DNA from: Synchiropus splendidus
Lineage: Eukaryota; Chordata; Actinopteri; Syngnathiformes; Callionymidae
DNA: 64,000 nucleotides
Direction of reading: 5' to 3'
Assembly: GCF_027744825.2 (NCBI RefSeq)
Contig: NC_071334.1
Coordinates: 68,670,937-68,734,936, forward strand
Shown here: piece by piece, positions 25,440-36,515 of the stretch
Layout: each line of letters begins with the position of its first letter
Position numbering within the stretch: position 1 is the stretch's first letter
Notes under the pieces: generated by a model
Database searches by the model: none
Told to the model about the DNA's origin: nothing
What the model saw: only the letters and a program-made list of their open reading frames with translations
Position numbers and translations under genes: made by a program

Positions 25440-25743
25440 CCCAAATAATAAAAACATAATCGTTGGTTTCACTATCAGCCGGGTTAATTAGTCTGTGGAA
25501 ACGGCACGCTCCTCCTTATTGGCTCATTTGTCACACGCCGCCGAGGTAGCCAATCAGTGACCCCGCTGTTGCCGGGATCATTTCTCCCAGAATGCTGTGC
25601 AGCCAGTGTGTCGCCCCCGTGAGCAAGCTGATGTTTACCTCCTTCTTATCCCGACGAATAAATGAAATCAGTCAATAAACCATCGGAGGGTGAATGCGCC
25701 GCTCGCGCCCGCTCGGATTATGAATGAGAGCTCATTAATTTTC

Positions 25744-25745
<2 letters not shown>
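25440..25745. promoter_or_regulatory. candidate conserved noncoding element downstream of OTP
   Basis: A non-repetitive block with two CCAAT-type boxes in opposite orientation (ATTGG near 25520, CCAAT near 25551) and AT-rich cores (GGTTAATTAGTC near 25482, GAATAAATGAAATC near 25657, GCTCATTAATTTTCC near 25731) mixed with CG-rich sequence. It ends at a (GT)n. No exon is visible. It could be an enhancer for OTP or an unrecognised promoter. Confidence 0.4.

Positions 25746-25746
<1 letters not shown>

Positions 25747-25778
<32 letters not shown>
25747..25778. repeat. (GT)n microsatellite
   Basis: Sixteen uninterrupted GT units adjoin the motif-rich block on its left. Confidence 0.97.
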
Positions 25779-25781
<3 letters not shown>

Positions 25782-25879
25782 GGAGGAGGGGGCCGGCCTG
25801 CATTCATGAAGCGCCACTGTGGCGGAAATGAAAACATTTTGGTTACAAATTGCTACACAATTAAAAATACCAAGCGTCA

Positions 25880-26760
25880 CGCAGCAGAGGGAACAACGTC
25901 CTCTGAACGCCCTGAAGATCTGCCATGGAGCCAGAACGTCCATCAACCTCCACCTGAGGAAGGCACCTCAGCTCCGGCTCTGGGGGACGCCCTCCAGGAG
26001 CTCGTTTCAGAGGCTGGGAAGTGATGACGTGGCCCTGCCTGGACCAGAGGCCTGGAGGAGACTCTCCTCCTGGTTCTTCAACACCGTTGCGTTATTCCCG
26101 TCGGCTGTGGTGGAGAACACCCCACTACTTCACTAACAGATGGACTCTTAATCTGAGGAGCTCCAACATGGGGAAGCACGAAGTTGACCCTTGTCAAGAT
26201 GACTAGTACTGTGGCTCCTCAGAAGACTATGATTTCAGGCTCTACTCTCCAGCATCTTCAGAAGATCTCCACTGTTTTGGCTGATTCTGGTGAGACTGAG
26301 GAGCTCATGATTCCAGAAGACCTCCAGCCTCCATCAATGTGAGGTTGTGGACTCCCACAATGAGCTCACACTGACAATAGACTCCTCATCATCTATAGGA
26401 AGACTTGTTCTTCAGGAGGTCCTTCAACCTGAGACTCCTGCAGAAGGTCTGACTACCCCTCACACCTTCTCTGATGGGCCTTCAGTCAGAGACATACTGT
26501 ATCATCTGGACTTCCGATGCTCCAATGAGACCCTTCAACAGTGCGGACCCTTCATGATCATCTCTGAGAACATGCTCATGATGCTGCACTGATCCATCCA
26601 TCTCCATCCATTCCTCACTGGTGAACATGACCCCAGGATGGATGGATTTCCAGAACCATGATCACAGACTGCAAGCATCAGGTCTCCAAAGGAGCCACCA
26701 AACGTGACTGGGTTCTCCTGGTGGAGCTCCAGCTGACGTCCTGGTGGTGAGTTGAAATTC
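25880..26760. other. unexplained GC-moderate stretch with reiterated GAAGA-CTCC words
   Basis: This sequence is not simple repeat, not AT-rich, and not recognised as a gene. Short frames of up to about 105 codons exist on the plus strand without recognisable similarity. Words such as CTTCAGAAGATCTCC, CCAGAAGACCTCCAG and CCAGAAGATC recur here and in the duplicated cassette at 27556-28190, suggesting shared ancestry with an old interspersed element. No function is proposed. Confidence 0.4.
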
Positions 26761-26859
26761 ATGAGCTCCTTAATTCTGTTTGACAGCTGGAGTCCAGGAG
26801 AGTCCTGGTGATTGTTCTTCCAGATGGCAGCGAGAAAATTCCATTTGAGGGTTTTATTA

Positions 26860-27030
26860 ATTTTGGAGAGAAAAGTGGAGACGCTGTGGCGTGTGAGTGA
26901 CGCCTCTCGCCCGCCGCCATTTGTCATCGTTTGAAGAGCTCTTAATTGTGTTACATGCAAATGAAGAGATTTGATTTCAGCCCATTATCTATTCATAAGA
27001 GGAGATGCACAGAACATTAACGGGTCAGCA
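26860..27030. promoter_or_regulatory. candidate regulatory block with octamer motif
   Basis: A compact block with a perfect POU-type octamer ATGCAAAT at 26955-26962. Nearby are CTCTTAATTGTG at 26937-26948 and CCCATTATCTATTC near 26980. It is flanked by repetitive sequence on both sides, which makes the ordered motif cluster stand out. The enhancer role is inferred. Confidence 0.35.
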
Positions 27031-27111
27031 GACGAGCGAAGGAGACGAGAAGCAGGGGGAGAGAGAGAGAAGCTCAGAGCTCAGGAAGCAGCGCAGCATT
27101 CGGTGTTTGTC

Positions 27112-27265
27112 ATGCTTTTGGGGACATTGGTCCCCACAAGGTTGGGCCTCAGTTTGAGGGTTACATTTTCAAAAATAACTGGCTCATTATAACTGGGTTT
27201 CAGTTTGGTTCAGAGGGTTCTGGCCATGAGAGGTCCCCACAAGGACAGAGGTGTGTGTGTGTGTG
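27112..27265 (+). repeat. dispersed repeat with CCCCACAAGG ends
   Basis: This copy contains TTGGTCCCCACAAGGTTGGG, CTGGGTTTCAGTTTGGTTCAG and a distal GGTCCCCACAAGGACAG that leads into (GT)n. The reverse complement of 56085-56225 shares the same ordered segments, so it is a dispersed family rather than unique DNA. A looser relative lies at 30480-30730. Confidence 0.8.
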
Positions 27266-27555
27266 CAGGTCAGAGCAGGTAATTAACCTCTGATGACTGA
27301 CACATGCTGATTACAGTCTGACGCTGGTGTGAGAAATCGGGGTGACAGGAGCTGGACAACCTTAAATGTCATGTTCTCTGCTCCGCCCAACCTTCAGAAG
27401 CAGGGAGCATCTCACCAGCTACAGAACAGTGCGGCCCAGCAGCCAACGCTGAGGAGCCGCTCGCCTCTCACGCCGAGTCCAGTTCTGAAGCCCTGACTCC
27501 TCTGAAGCGGCCGCTCATGAGCTGGCACAAGTGTTTATACAAAGTCTGATGCAGC

Positions 27556-28190
27556 TGCTCTCCACTCCGCAACATCTCAGCACGGGTCGGCTTGGCACTG
27601 GCCTCCATCCTCCAGAAGATCCTTTTTTGCTGAAGCCTGAACCTGCTCCAGTCTGAGCTACTGGTCCTTCCAGGGGAGTTCAGCCCTCTGCAGGACCTCA
27701 GCACCAGATGTGTCACCCTCACACCCTCTGACACGTCCATGAATCTTGGCGTGGACACGCAGGCTCAGGTCTATGGACCTCTTCAAGGTGACGACTCTCT
27801 CCTCCTGTTCTTCTCTCTTGGAGCTTCAAAGCTTGACCTCAGGCGGGTCAAGCAGTGAGTAAGGCGTTCATCTGAGACTCAGGGTAGAGCCACTGAGAAG
27901 GAGGTTGACCCACAGAAGAAGTGAGAACTGCTAAGTCTCCACTCTGCAACATCTCGGCTTGGCACTGACCTCCAGAAGATCTAGATCTGGAGCTCCTTTT
28001 GCTGAAGCCTGAACCTGCTCCAGTCTGAGCTACTGGTCCTTCCAGGGGAGTTCAGCCCTCCCCAGGACCTCAGCACCAGACGTAGTGAGTAAGGCGTTCA
28101 TCTGAGACTCGGGGTAGAGCCACGGAGCAGGAGGTTGACCCACAGAAGAAGTGAGAACTGCTCACTCTCCACTCTGCTCCCTGGTCTGAA
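27556..28190. repeat. duplicated cassette (A-B-A'-B' arrangement)
   Basis: Segment A (about 27559-27712) recurs as A' (about 27936-28082); both carry TGAAGCCTGAACCTGCTCCA and TACTGGTCCTTCCAGGGGAG. Segment B (27854-27935) recurs as B' (28084-28167); both carry AGTGAGTAAGGCGTTCATCT and GGTTGACCCACAGAAGAAG. About 140 bp separates A from B but only a few bases separate A' from B', so one copy lost or gained sequence. B includes GACTCGGGGTAGAGCCAC, which resembles part of the Rex/RTE-like LINE remnants in this window. Confidence 0.85.
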
Positions 28191-29739
28191 ACCATCCTAA
28201 TCCCAGCCACCGCCGCTCTCCTCCTTCCCTCCGGCTGCCCTTGAGTTTTTCTATTACCGCGTGGAAAGCACCTCGCGGTCCTGACAAGCGCAGCGGATCG
28301 TCACTAAATCAGAAATCAGCGGCAACCGCCGATCTGAGCCACCATGAAGGTCACAGGCCTGCACCGCGTGTCATCTCGATATGTCTGTTGGACACCGAGG
28401 TAGCGGGTCACCAGGAGGACGGTGGACAGTGAGGGACCCACAGTGACGCGAGAGCTCGCTAAACATCACTTTTGTGATTGATCTTTTTCATATTTCTGAT
28501 CATAGCGACGAGCGCACGAATTCCTACAGCGCTCCTCAATGGACTCATGTGGCTGTCACACACTACCATCTAGCGTCCACAGGGGGAATAACAAGAACAC
28601 CCAGCAGACATGCATTTTGTTTTGATTTTCACAAAATTGGATCGAATTATGTTTTAAAAACAGTAATAATCTATAAGTAATAAGACATAAAAATCTATTG
28701 CATGAAAAACAGTCCAGTAAAAATGAAGATAGATTAATAAATAGATTGATTGAAAATTGAATAATAACTCAACAACCCTGGTGCAAGAAAACTACTCCCT
28801 TTAAATTTGATTCAATCTCAAATATTACCATGAAATATATTTTTTTGTGTTACCAAAGCTGCGGCTGCGTTAGACAGACACAAACATTTATTTATTTATT
28901 TCTTGACAGTTTCAATAAGTCAGTTCTCAACATAAGTCAACAGATAACAGAGACTGTGTCCAAAACTGAACATAAGTAAAGAAACTGTGACATAATCCAA
29001 TTAATATGTATCAGTTATTAGTAGAATGCCCATCGTGTCAGGAGTCCACCAGAGTAAAATGAGCGAGCGAGCCAGTGAGAATGAGTTGAAAACAAGCTCT
29101 CTGTGCGGAGGAGAGAACTGAAGGAGCCACAAGAGGAGCCTTCGAAAACTCCCTGAAAACACATAATACCAGAGGTCAGGTCTAGTGTTGCTGTGTTTGT
29201 CTGCCACACCTCGAAGGCCAGTCCATGAAAATATTGACAATACTGAGCCAATCCATGGCGTTAAAACAAGCGGGGTCCTGCGATGTTCTTGTGAAGGCCA
29301 GAAGCACTGCGGCCTGAAACTGGCCTGCAACTCATTTGATGTGGCTGGAAAAGGATTTAAATAGATGGCATACTTTTAATTCTGAAAGATCAAACTTTCA
29401 TTTTGGCCCGTTGAATGCCACCCATGATGACAACGGGTAAATACTGACCCAAAGCTCATGACGGTAGGTGAGGGTAGAGACGAAGATTGGTCGTGAAATC
29501 AGGCTTGTTGTGGAATTGTTCCGCAAATATTGCCGTGGAAAACGTGACAACCATCGCTGCGGACTCACGGACAACTACACAACTACTGAAGTGAATACGA
29601 CTTGAACTAGTCGCGCAGTAATGGCAGAACTTTGAAGCACTGCAGCTACGCTGGAGTTGAGACTTCTAATACTTCATTATAACTGGTTCCACTGAAACAC
29701 GGAGACACACATCTTACCATCAAATCTGTGGTGGTTCAC

Positions 29740-30063
29740 TGAGCGGTTTCGCGATTTCGCCCCTCGCGGCTCCCGTACCTCAGTCACATGAACCTGTTGT
29801 TGTTGCTGTGATGGTGACCGGAGCGTTTTCCGAACCATGTCGCTGTCTGAGGAAGAATTGCGTCCCTAGGGCGACTCGTTACATGTTTTAAACGACGCCG
29901 TTTATCCCGAGACATCAGGGACATCGATTCTGTGACGTCAGTGACAGGTACGGTGCGATGCTAAAGCTAGCGTTAGCTGTTCTGTGGGTGGAAAATAAGG
30001 AAGCGTCAATATTCGCTTTAATGTGTGTCTCCGATTGACAGGGAACCAAAGCGTTTCGCAGTC
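29740..30063 (+). promoter_or_regulatory. WDR41: probable WDR41 promoter and 5' UTR
   Basis: CG-containing sequence directly upstream of the WDR41 start codon, with a CGATTTCGCCCCTCGCGG stretch near 29752 and TGTGACGTCAGTGAC (a CRE-like TGACGTCA at 29934-29941). There is no clear TATA box. CRE sites are common in housekeeping promoters; use here is inferred. Confidence 0.45.
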
Positions 30064-33000
30064 ATGCTGCGGTGGATTCTGGGTGGTCGTGACGCTCAGA
30101 GCTCCGTGGAGGTGAGATGGACCTGAACGCATCGCGGCTTTGTGTACTTCTTTGTAAGGATACTTCACGCATTGAATTGTCGCTCAGTTCATGACTCGAT
30201 CATTCATTTATATGTTTAAAACCTGTATTTATGCATAACTCTCAAGTGCTGCCAACAAGGATTTCAGTTCGGTTATTTTATTCACGCTATAAATCCCACC
30301 TGAAGGTCGAAGTGTGACGTCTTTTCTTCAGAACGGCGATCTGTTGATTCACTAAAACAAACTCAACACACTTAAATCTCCATACTTATTTCATCTGGTG
30401 ATGCGTTTAAGAAGTAAGGACGTTGATATATCGGTTTTGTATTGATCAACCCAAGTGTTATTAGTGTGTGTGTGTGTTCTTCTGTATGAGTGAGGACAGT
30501 TTGGCAGGTCCTCACTTCATTAAGACTAAGTTTAAGGGTTTAAACTACACCGTAGCTAAGTTATTACAATTGGGCATAATGGTTTGGTTGGGAGTAAAGG
30601 CTAATGGTTAGGTTCAGGGTGAGAGGCTGGGGAAAGGGTTATGTCAGTGACGGTCCTCACTAAGATAGGAAGACAAACTTGAGTGTGTGTGTTTGTGTGT
30701 GTGTCTGTGTCTGTGTGTGTGTGTGTCCTTGTCTGCAGAAACGTCAGGTGTTGTGCATCGGAGAGGAACAACCCAAAAACTGGTTCACTGAGCTGCAGGT
30801 GCTGAAAGGACATTTTGACATTGTTCGATTTCTGGTGCAGATTGATGACTTCAGGTGAGCTTCCCCCTCCTGCCTCCCCCCACCTCTCCCCTTGACTGGC
30901 TTCCGTCTGCCTGTGATTGACAGCAGATCCTCTCCTGCAGCAGACAGGATCTGGACCATCAGCGCCGCGTGATTGTCTTGTACAGTCGGAGCTTAAACAC
31001 ACGTGTTTCTGCCGCTGCTGTGCCGCGACATGCTACAGTGCTCAAGCGCTCGCCTTCATATCAGAGCAGAGGCTGCGCACTGCTGCGTGTGTGTCACGCC
31101 TGGCCTCCCCCTGTAATCACCTCCCCTCTGGGGCTCCCTGCACACACACATCCACAGTCGGGGGCAAAGGCCAGAAAATTCTCTCCAGATTGCTTTTGAG
31201 GAGTGAAAATATATCCTGGACAGTTCCTCTCTCTCTCCTTCTTATCTCTCTCTCTCTCTCCATCCTCTCATCTTGTCGGCTGATTTGGGGAACAGCGAGG
31301 GGAGATGGACCCGGGGTCAAAGGGCGAGTGAAGGCGGTTAACCGCCGGGACGGGAGTTTTGAAGACTCCCTCAGAGGGGGAAATGACTTTGCTCCCGGAT
31401 AGGTGTCTGGCTGTGTCGGAGCTGAAGTGCACATCTGTTCTGTGTGTTCCAGATGTGCGTCTGCGGGCGACGATGGTCTTGTTCTGGTCTGGAACGTGGA
31501 GGTGAGGCGCCACAAGATTCTCAGCACACACACACACACACGTGTTAAATTTCAATTTAGTTTCAGGGAAGACAGAAACATTGATGCTGCCCCAGAATGG
31601 ACATTTCCAATCAGTTTTAGCCATAATATAAAAGTGAAACTTATAAATTATAATACAAAAGTAAAACTTCCATCGTGCTCATGGATCTAAAATGGAAAGC
31701 GTGTTCATGTGTGTTTCACTTCATCTGCGTGACTGTTGTGTGTCCCCACTCTGTCCTACAATCACAGCAGTATAATACAATATAAGAACTTCTATCTTAA
31801 TACAAAACATTTACCTGCAAATGAGTAGTCTGTGCACAAGTCTGTGTTAAGCATCCCCCAACTGAAAACATCTTAAAAAAACATTGGATTCACCATGACC
31901 TCAAATATGCTGGGTCAATGCCCACAGCGTTATTATGTCGTCGTTTTGGTGAATTTTCTATCATTTTATGAGGACCACCGGACAGTTCTACTTACCTCAG
32001 TAAATGATAGGTCAACTGTGGAAAGTTGACACTTTCCTGTCTTATTTATACTCAATATATGGAACACCATATATAATACATATAATAAATATGAGCAAGA
32101 ATTTCACAGTACTTTTATACCCATTACATGCATGTCAGGAATCATTGAAATCTTTCAATAGCACCAACTGTTCAGGAGCTACACTGGCTCAGTGTGTTAT
32201 TTAAAATCCTGTGGTCAATGCGGGGTTAAAAACAGCCGACTCCCAAGACTCAAACAAGCACACGGTTTGACATGACTCTTAAATATTGTTCTTAAACCCC
32301 TGAACTTTCTGCTGCAGCGTTATTACACTTGGGTTATGTTGCTGCAGTGGCTTGATGCCGCCACTAGATGGCAGACTCCAGACTCCTGTGACTCACCTGT
32401 GGTCATGAGCGGAGATAAGTCGGAGATCAACCGGTGCTGAGATCAGACCAAGGAGTGAGGGGTTCGAGGGTCCTCTGGGGGGCGTGTCAAGGACAAACCA
32501 GAGTCATTTTGACTGGCATGTTCCAATCTCTTCATGCCTTTCTTGCCATGAAGTATTGACCCTGGCGGTCACCTGACGTCTCCGCTCTCGCGACTAACCC
32601 CCTGCTCCTCCGTCAGACTGGCGAGCGTCTGCAGGAGCTGCGTGGCCACTCGCAGCAGATCACGGCCATCGCCACCTTCGCCTGCAGCGACGGACCCCTG
32701 CGCCGCACGCTGCTGATCTCCGCCTCGTCGGACCGCAGCCTCAGCGTATCCTTCCTGGTGTAACCTTTGCTCGTGTCTGCACTTGAGCCATGTCCTTCAC
32801 CACCTCTCCGTCCAGCTGTGGGACCCTGACTCGGGGAACCGAGTCCAGATGGTGTCGGATCTCCAGTCGTCCGTCAAGGTAATGTCACGTTGGGATTTCC
32901 TGCAGTTATGTCAGGCCTCGAAGGCATCGTCGGGTGGTCTGTAAAGTTTTGGAGAGGTTCAGTGTGATGGGGTTTCATGTGGTCACGTGACGCTGCTCTC

Positions 33001-35202
33001 CTGCAGTGTCTGCTGGTGCTGGAGCGTCTGGGCATCTTTGTGTCAGGCGGCGAGGAGGTCTGTGTCTGGAGCAAGGACTTCCACCTGCAGAGTCACCGGC
33101 AGAACCACAGCGACACTGGTGAGGCCACCACTTCCTTCTCCACCAGAGGGCGCTGTGACGTGACCATGAGGTGAAAAAAAGAAGCAATCCTGTGTGGTGT
33201 CAATCAGAGCGCCCTCTGGTGGACTTCTGCAGCAACACATGTGCGACATGCATGTGACCTGGAGCTCCTCTTGACCACCAGGGGTCACTGCTCTGATCGA
33301 GCTGCCTAAAAATTGCCTCGCTGCTGCCGCTGACAAGGAGATTGGTAGGTTGCTGCCTGAGCACCTTCTCAGCTGTTGTGGTCACTCTGGCTCTCGTCTG
33401 CTCAGCCATCTACAGGCTGACGGCCACCGACTCCACCATCACTCTGTCTGAGCTCCGTCGGCTGTCGGACCACCAGGACCAAATCAGAGCTCTCATCAAC
33501 GTCAACGGTTCGTGTCAGTCCCAGCAGCAGCTCCTCGACACACGATGCGTCACCTGACTTCTCTCTGGAAGCATCACAATGTCTCCCACTGGTGGATGAG
33601 GGTTGAACTGCAGAGCTTATTTTCTTGGCTCCGTGCGTTTCAGACGGACTCTTCGCCAGTGGCTCTCACGCAGGTGAGCTGATCCTGTGGGACGCCGTGG
33701 AGTGGAACGTCCTGGCGTACGAGCACATCCTGTGGGAGGAGCCCTGCAGCCAGGCCGAGATCCGGATGGGCTCGTCCAAGCCCAGCGAGATGTCGGTCCA
33801 GCACCTGAGCTCCAACGGAAGGGTGAGACCTGCCAAGTCCAGCTGCTCACAGCTTGGGCTTGACTCACTCTCTTTCTGTGCGCTTCCCTCCAGCTGGTCC
33901 TGGCCGCAGTGGGCAGTGGGCTATACGTCTACAGCGTCCTGAGCCGGACCGTCGTGGCCTACAGGAAGGTGGCGCACGACTCCAACGTCCTTCACACGGT
34001 GCTGCTGTCCGACAGGTCAGGCGTGGTGACGATGAACTTTAATGTGTGAAGTCGAACCTACGGAGCTCGGGGTGTGCGCTTGGTTTGGCCACTAGAGGGA
34101 GCTTGTCGTCCTCTTCCATTCAGCTGCCGTCTGTTGAGCTTTTCGCCTCAAGGTTGTCATTCAGCTTCAGTTGTTTAAAATGATGGTGGTTTAATTTGAC
34201 TGACTGAAGCCACTCCTAATAGGTCAGCTTCGATTCTACTCATATTCATCCTTGATCTCAATGAGACTCTGATTGAAGAAAATGAAGTAACTTAACATGT
34301 CCCCTAGGGGGAGCTGTTTCGTCTGTGTTACACATTTATTGTATTTTATTATTTTTTTATTTATTTGAACTTATAGTCAAACAAATGTTATGACCTTTGG
34401 CCTCTGTGTGACCCGCCAGTGAACTCATGTCCTGCTCTGAAGACGGAAGCGTGAGGATGTGGGAGCTGCAGGATCTACCGCTGCAGGCCGAACCTGCCTC
34501 CGCAGGTACACACACACCTGTTGACATAGGTGCTCAGTGATGTGTAAGCAAAGATCAATTAAATAAAAAAAGATAAAGATAAATAAAAACACTAATATAT
34601 TTGACATCATTTAAAAAAGTTCAGACCTTACTTTTTATTTTTGTTGTTTCACCTGCTTAGAGAAGATTTTTGTATGTCAGAAACTATATTTTGTTTTACT
34701 CACACGAGTCGTACAGTAGAGAAGGGGTGTGTTTTGTTGTTTCCTGCCTCTGTTTCCTGTCGGTGATGAAAACTTGCGCCGTCTTTAGTGGGTTTTAACC
34801 TGCGTGGACAGAAGCCGAATCATCTCAACTCGTTTGTGAAGCTGCCAATTTGTGGCCTCTGTTCGCCAGGGTTCTTTGGGATGTGGAACTTTGGGCGCTC
34901 CAGTAAGCCAGCCGGACCTCCGTCCAAGAAGAACCCGGAACTTCTGAACCTCAAGACTCTGGAGCTGACGGGCGACTTGATCGGACACTCGGGCCCGGTG
35001 CAGGTACAGAACCCGGGTGAGCTCCGGTGAGACCCGGACTGACGCTGTGTCCCGCCCGCAGATGTTCGTGGGCCTCCAGGAGAACGGGCTGCTCACCTGC
35101 TCCGCCGACCACCTGCTGATCCTGTGGAAGAACGGCGAGCGTCAGTCTCGCCAGCGCAGCCTGGCGCTCTTCCGTAAACTGGAGCAGAACGGAGGGCTGT
35201 GA
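30064..35202 (+). CDS. WDR41: WD repeat-containing protein 41, 13 coding exons
   Basis: WDR41 is a beta-propeller subunit of the C9orf72-SMCR8-WDR41 complex and anchors it to lysosomes through the amino-acid transporter PQLC2. Coding exons: 30064-30111, 30739-30854, 31453-31501, 32617-32745, 32816-32878, 33007-33118, 33282-33344, 33406-33507, 33644-33822, 33894-34015, 34420-34505, 34870-35003, 35062-35202. All are GT...AG with consistent phases, giving 447 residues (human about 459). The start MLRWILGG matches the family. Propeller blades are visible: HFDIVRFLVQIDDFR then SAGDDGLVLVWN; GHSQQITAIATF then SASSDRSLSLWD; LGIFVSGGEEVCVWS; DHQDQIRALINVND then GSHAGELILWDA; AHDSNVLHTVLLSD then SCSEDGSVRMWEL; GDLIGHSGPVQMFV then TCSADHLLILWKNGE. 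The segment GFFGMWNFGRSS in exon 12 is also conserved. Two introns are only 70 and 61 bp. No break is seen. Confidence 0.96.
30478..30728. repeat. dispersed repeat ending in (GT)n, WDR41 intron 1
   Basis: It contains AGGACAGTTTGGCAGGTCCTCACTTCATTAAG-type sequence, then CGGTCCTCACTAAGATAGGA running into an interrupted GT array. It loosely resembles the CCCCACAAGG family copies at 27112-27265 and 56085-56225 in layout (paired TCCTCAC or TCCCCAC words leading into GT). The relation is suggestive, not certain. Confidence 0.5.
31225..31262. repeat. (CT)n-rich tract
   Basis: Interrupted CT repeats in WDR41 intron 2. Confidence 0.85.
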
Positions 35203-35281
35203 CCTCCGGTGACCCCGGGAGGTCGTTCCTGCTGCATTCATTTGTGTGTTTCTGAAACCATTGATTGTTTTTATGTTTGAG

Positions 35282-35287
35282 AATAAA
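35282..35287 (+). terminator. WDR41: WDR41 polyadenylation signal
   Basis: A canonical AATAAA lies 80 nt after the WDR41 stop codon, giving a very short 3' UTR. Confidence 0.85.
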
Positions 35288-35734
35288 ACAGGACGTTTGA
35301 ATCCACCAATCAAGATTCAGTTCTGATCTCTGGACTCCTGAAGACGAGAACAGCTGAGTAAAGAAGAGGGAAATTCTGTTTCTGTAAATTTAGACTTTTT
35401 AATGAACAGAATGAGAATCAGACATGTGAATCTCACTTCATCAGACAAGTCAGCTGCAGAGCTGTGACATGGCGACGATGCACGGGTTCGAATCCCAGGC
35501 TGACTGACTGTGAAGTCTAGGCACAGACGTGGACGCTGCGTGGAGTGGAGCAGCAGTGAAGGAGAACAGCTCGCCGAGACACTCGAGAGTTCGACTCCTG
35601 CTCGCAACATTTCTCTTCCACTGATCCAGGACGTGACGTCAGGACACCAAGCGCAGATGTTGCCATGACAGAGGTAACAGAGGTAGTGATCAACACTGGT
35701 GACGATTGGATTCATAGAAAACAGTTGGCACATG

Positions 35735-36275
35735 TGAAACGACCTTGAGCCGAGGCCCAATGACCTTGAGCAGAGGACGAAGACTGAGCGACCAAGGGCT
35801 GAGGGTGAATGACAAACATCTGTTGAATGGCCTTGAATGATGGACGAACACTGAGTGGACGATGAACAGAAGAAGCACACCCTTCAGCCGAGGACCAATG
35901 ACCTTGACAAATGACAGCGGATGAATCACCTTGAGTGGCTGATGGACACGGAGTGGAGGATAAACAGAAGAACATTGTTGTGCAGTGGACAATGGATCAA
36001 ATATCCTTCAGTAGAGAACCTATGATCTTGAGTGGCACATGACTAACTTTTATTGGAGGCCAAATGTCTTTGAGCAGCCATTGAATGACCTTGAATGCAG
36101 AACTACATTGAGCGGAGGACGAATGACTTCACAGAAGGAAAAGGTCCTTGAGAAGTCATTGGATGACCTCGAGCAGAAGACGAATGTCCTTGAGCATTGA
36201 CATTGATTGACCTTGAGTGGCAGATGAACATTGAGAGGAGGATGAACAGAAGAATGACCTTGTGCAGAGGATGAT
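35735..36275. repeat. degenerate minisatellite, unit about 20-25 bp
   Basis: Words such as AATGACCTTGAGCAGAGGAC, TGACCTTGAGTGGC and GGATGAACAGAAGAA recur many times with drift. Higher-order blocks exist too: AACAGAAGAA follows a GTGGA or GAGGAT word at about 35866, 35965 and 36245. The frames read across it on the minus strand are repeat artefacts. Confidence 0.85.
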
Positions 36276-36509
36276 CCAGTGATGAAGGCTTTTTGTAGGT
36301 AGGAGTCACGCAGAGCACGACGGCCCGACCAACCAGCATCATCGCATTCTGAGCTACAGGCCCAGGGTTGTAAAAATAGAAGAGTAGAAATCATCGTTTT
36401 CCACTTGCAAAAATATCTTCTGGTGGCTTGTGGAGCTACAAATCTGAGCACCGGAGAACCAACGTCAGTGTTTTCAGAGCAGAGGGGACAGGTTTGGAGG
36501 AGCAGCGTG

Positions 36510-36515
36510 TTTATT
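36510..36515 (-). terminator. PDE8B: candidate PDE8B polyadenylation signal
   Basis: The plus strand reads TTTATT, an AATAAA on the minus strand, about 850 nt after the PDE8B stop codon. A second one occurs near 36048-36053. Either could be used; there is no downstream evidence to choose. Confidence 0.35.

Larger units (their letters stand above)
23999..30063. other. OTP-WDR41 intergenic region
   Basis: No protein gene is recognised. It begins AT-rich (to about 24600) and continues through a 23-bp tandem repeat, a motif-rich block at 25440-25745, a (GT)n, about 0.9 kb of unexplained sequence at 25880-26760, an octamer-containing block, a dispersed repeat, a duplicated cassette at 27556-28190, AT-rich DNA at 28640-29000 and finally the WDR41 promoter. 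Confidence 0.75.

Noticed and set aside
35440..35520. Possible tRNA gene (GGGTTCGAATCCC B-box word)
   Set aside because: No matching A box, anticodon arm or acceptor stem could be folded around it; more likely a SINE scrap or chance.
35317..35880. 187-codon and neighbouring minus-strand frames with repeated SRS/QGH words
   Set aside because: They are translations of the degenerate minisatellite and its flank.
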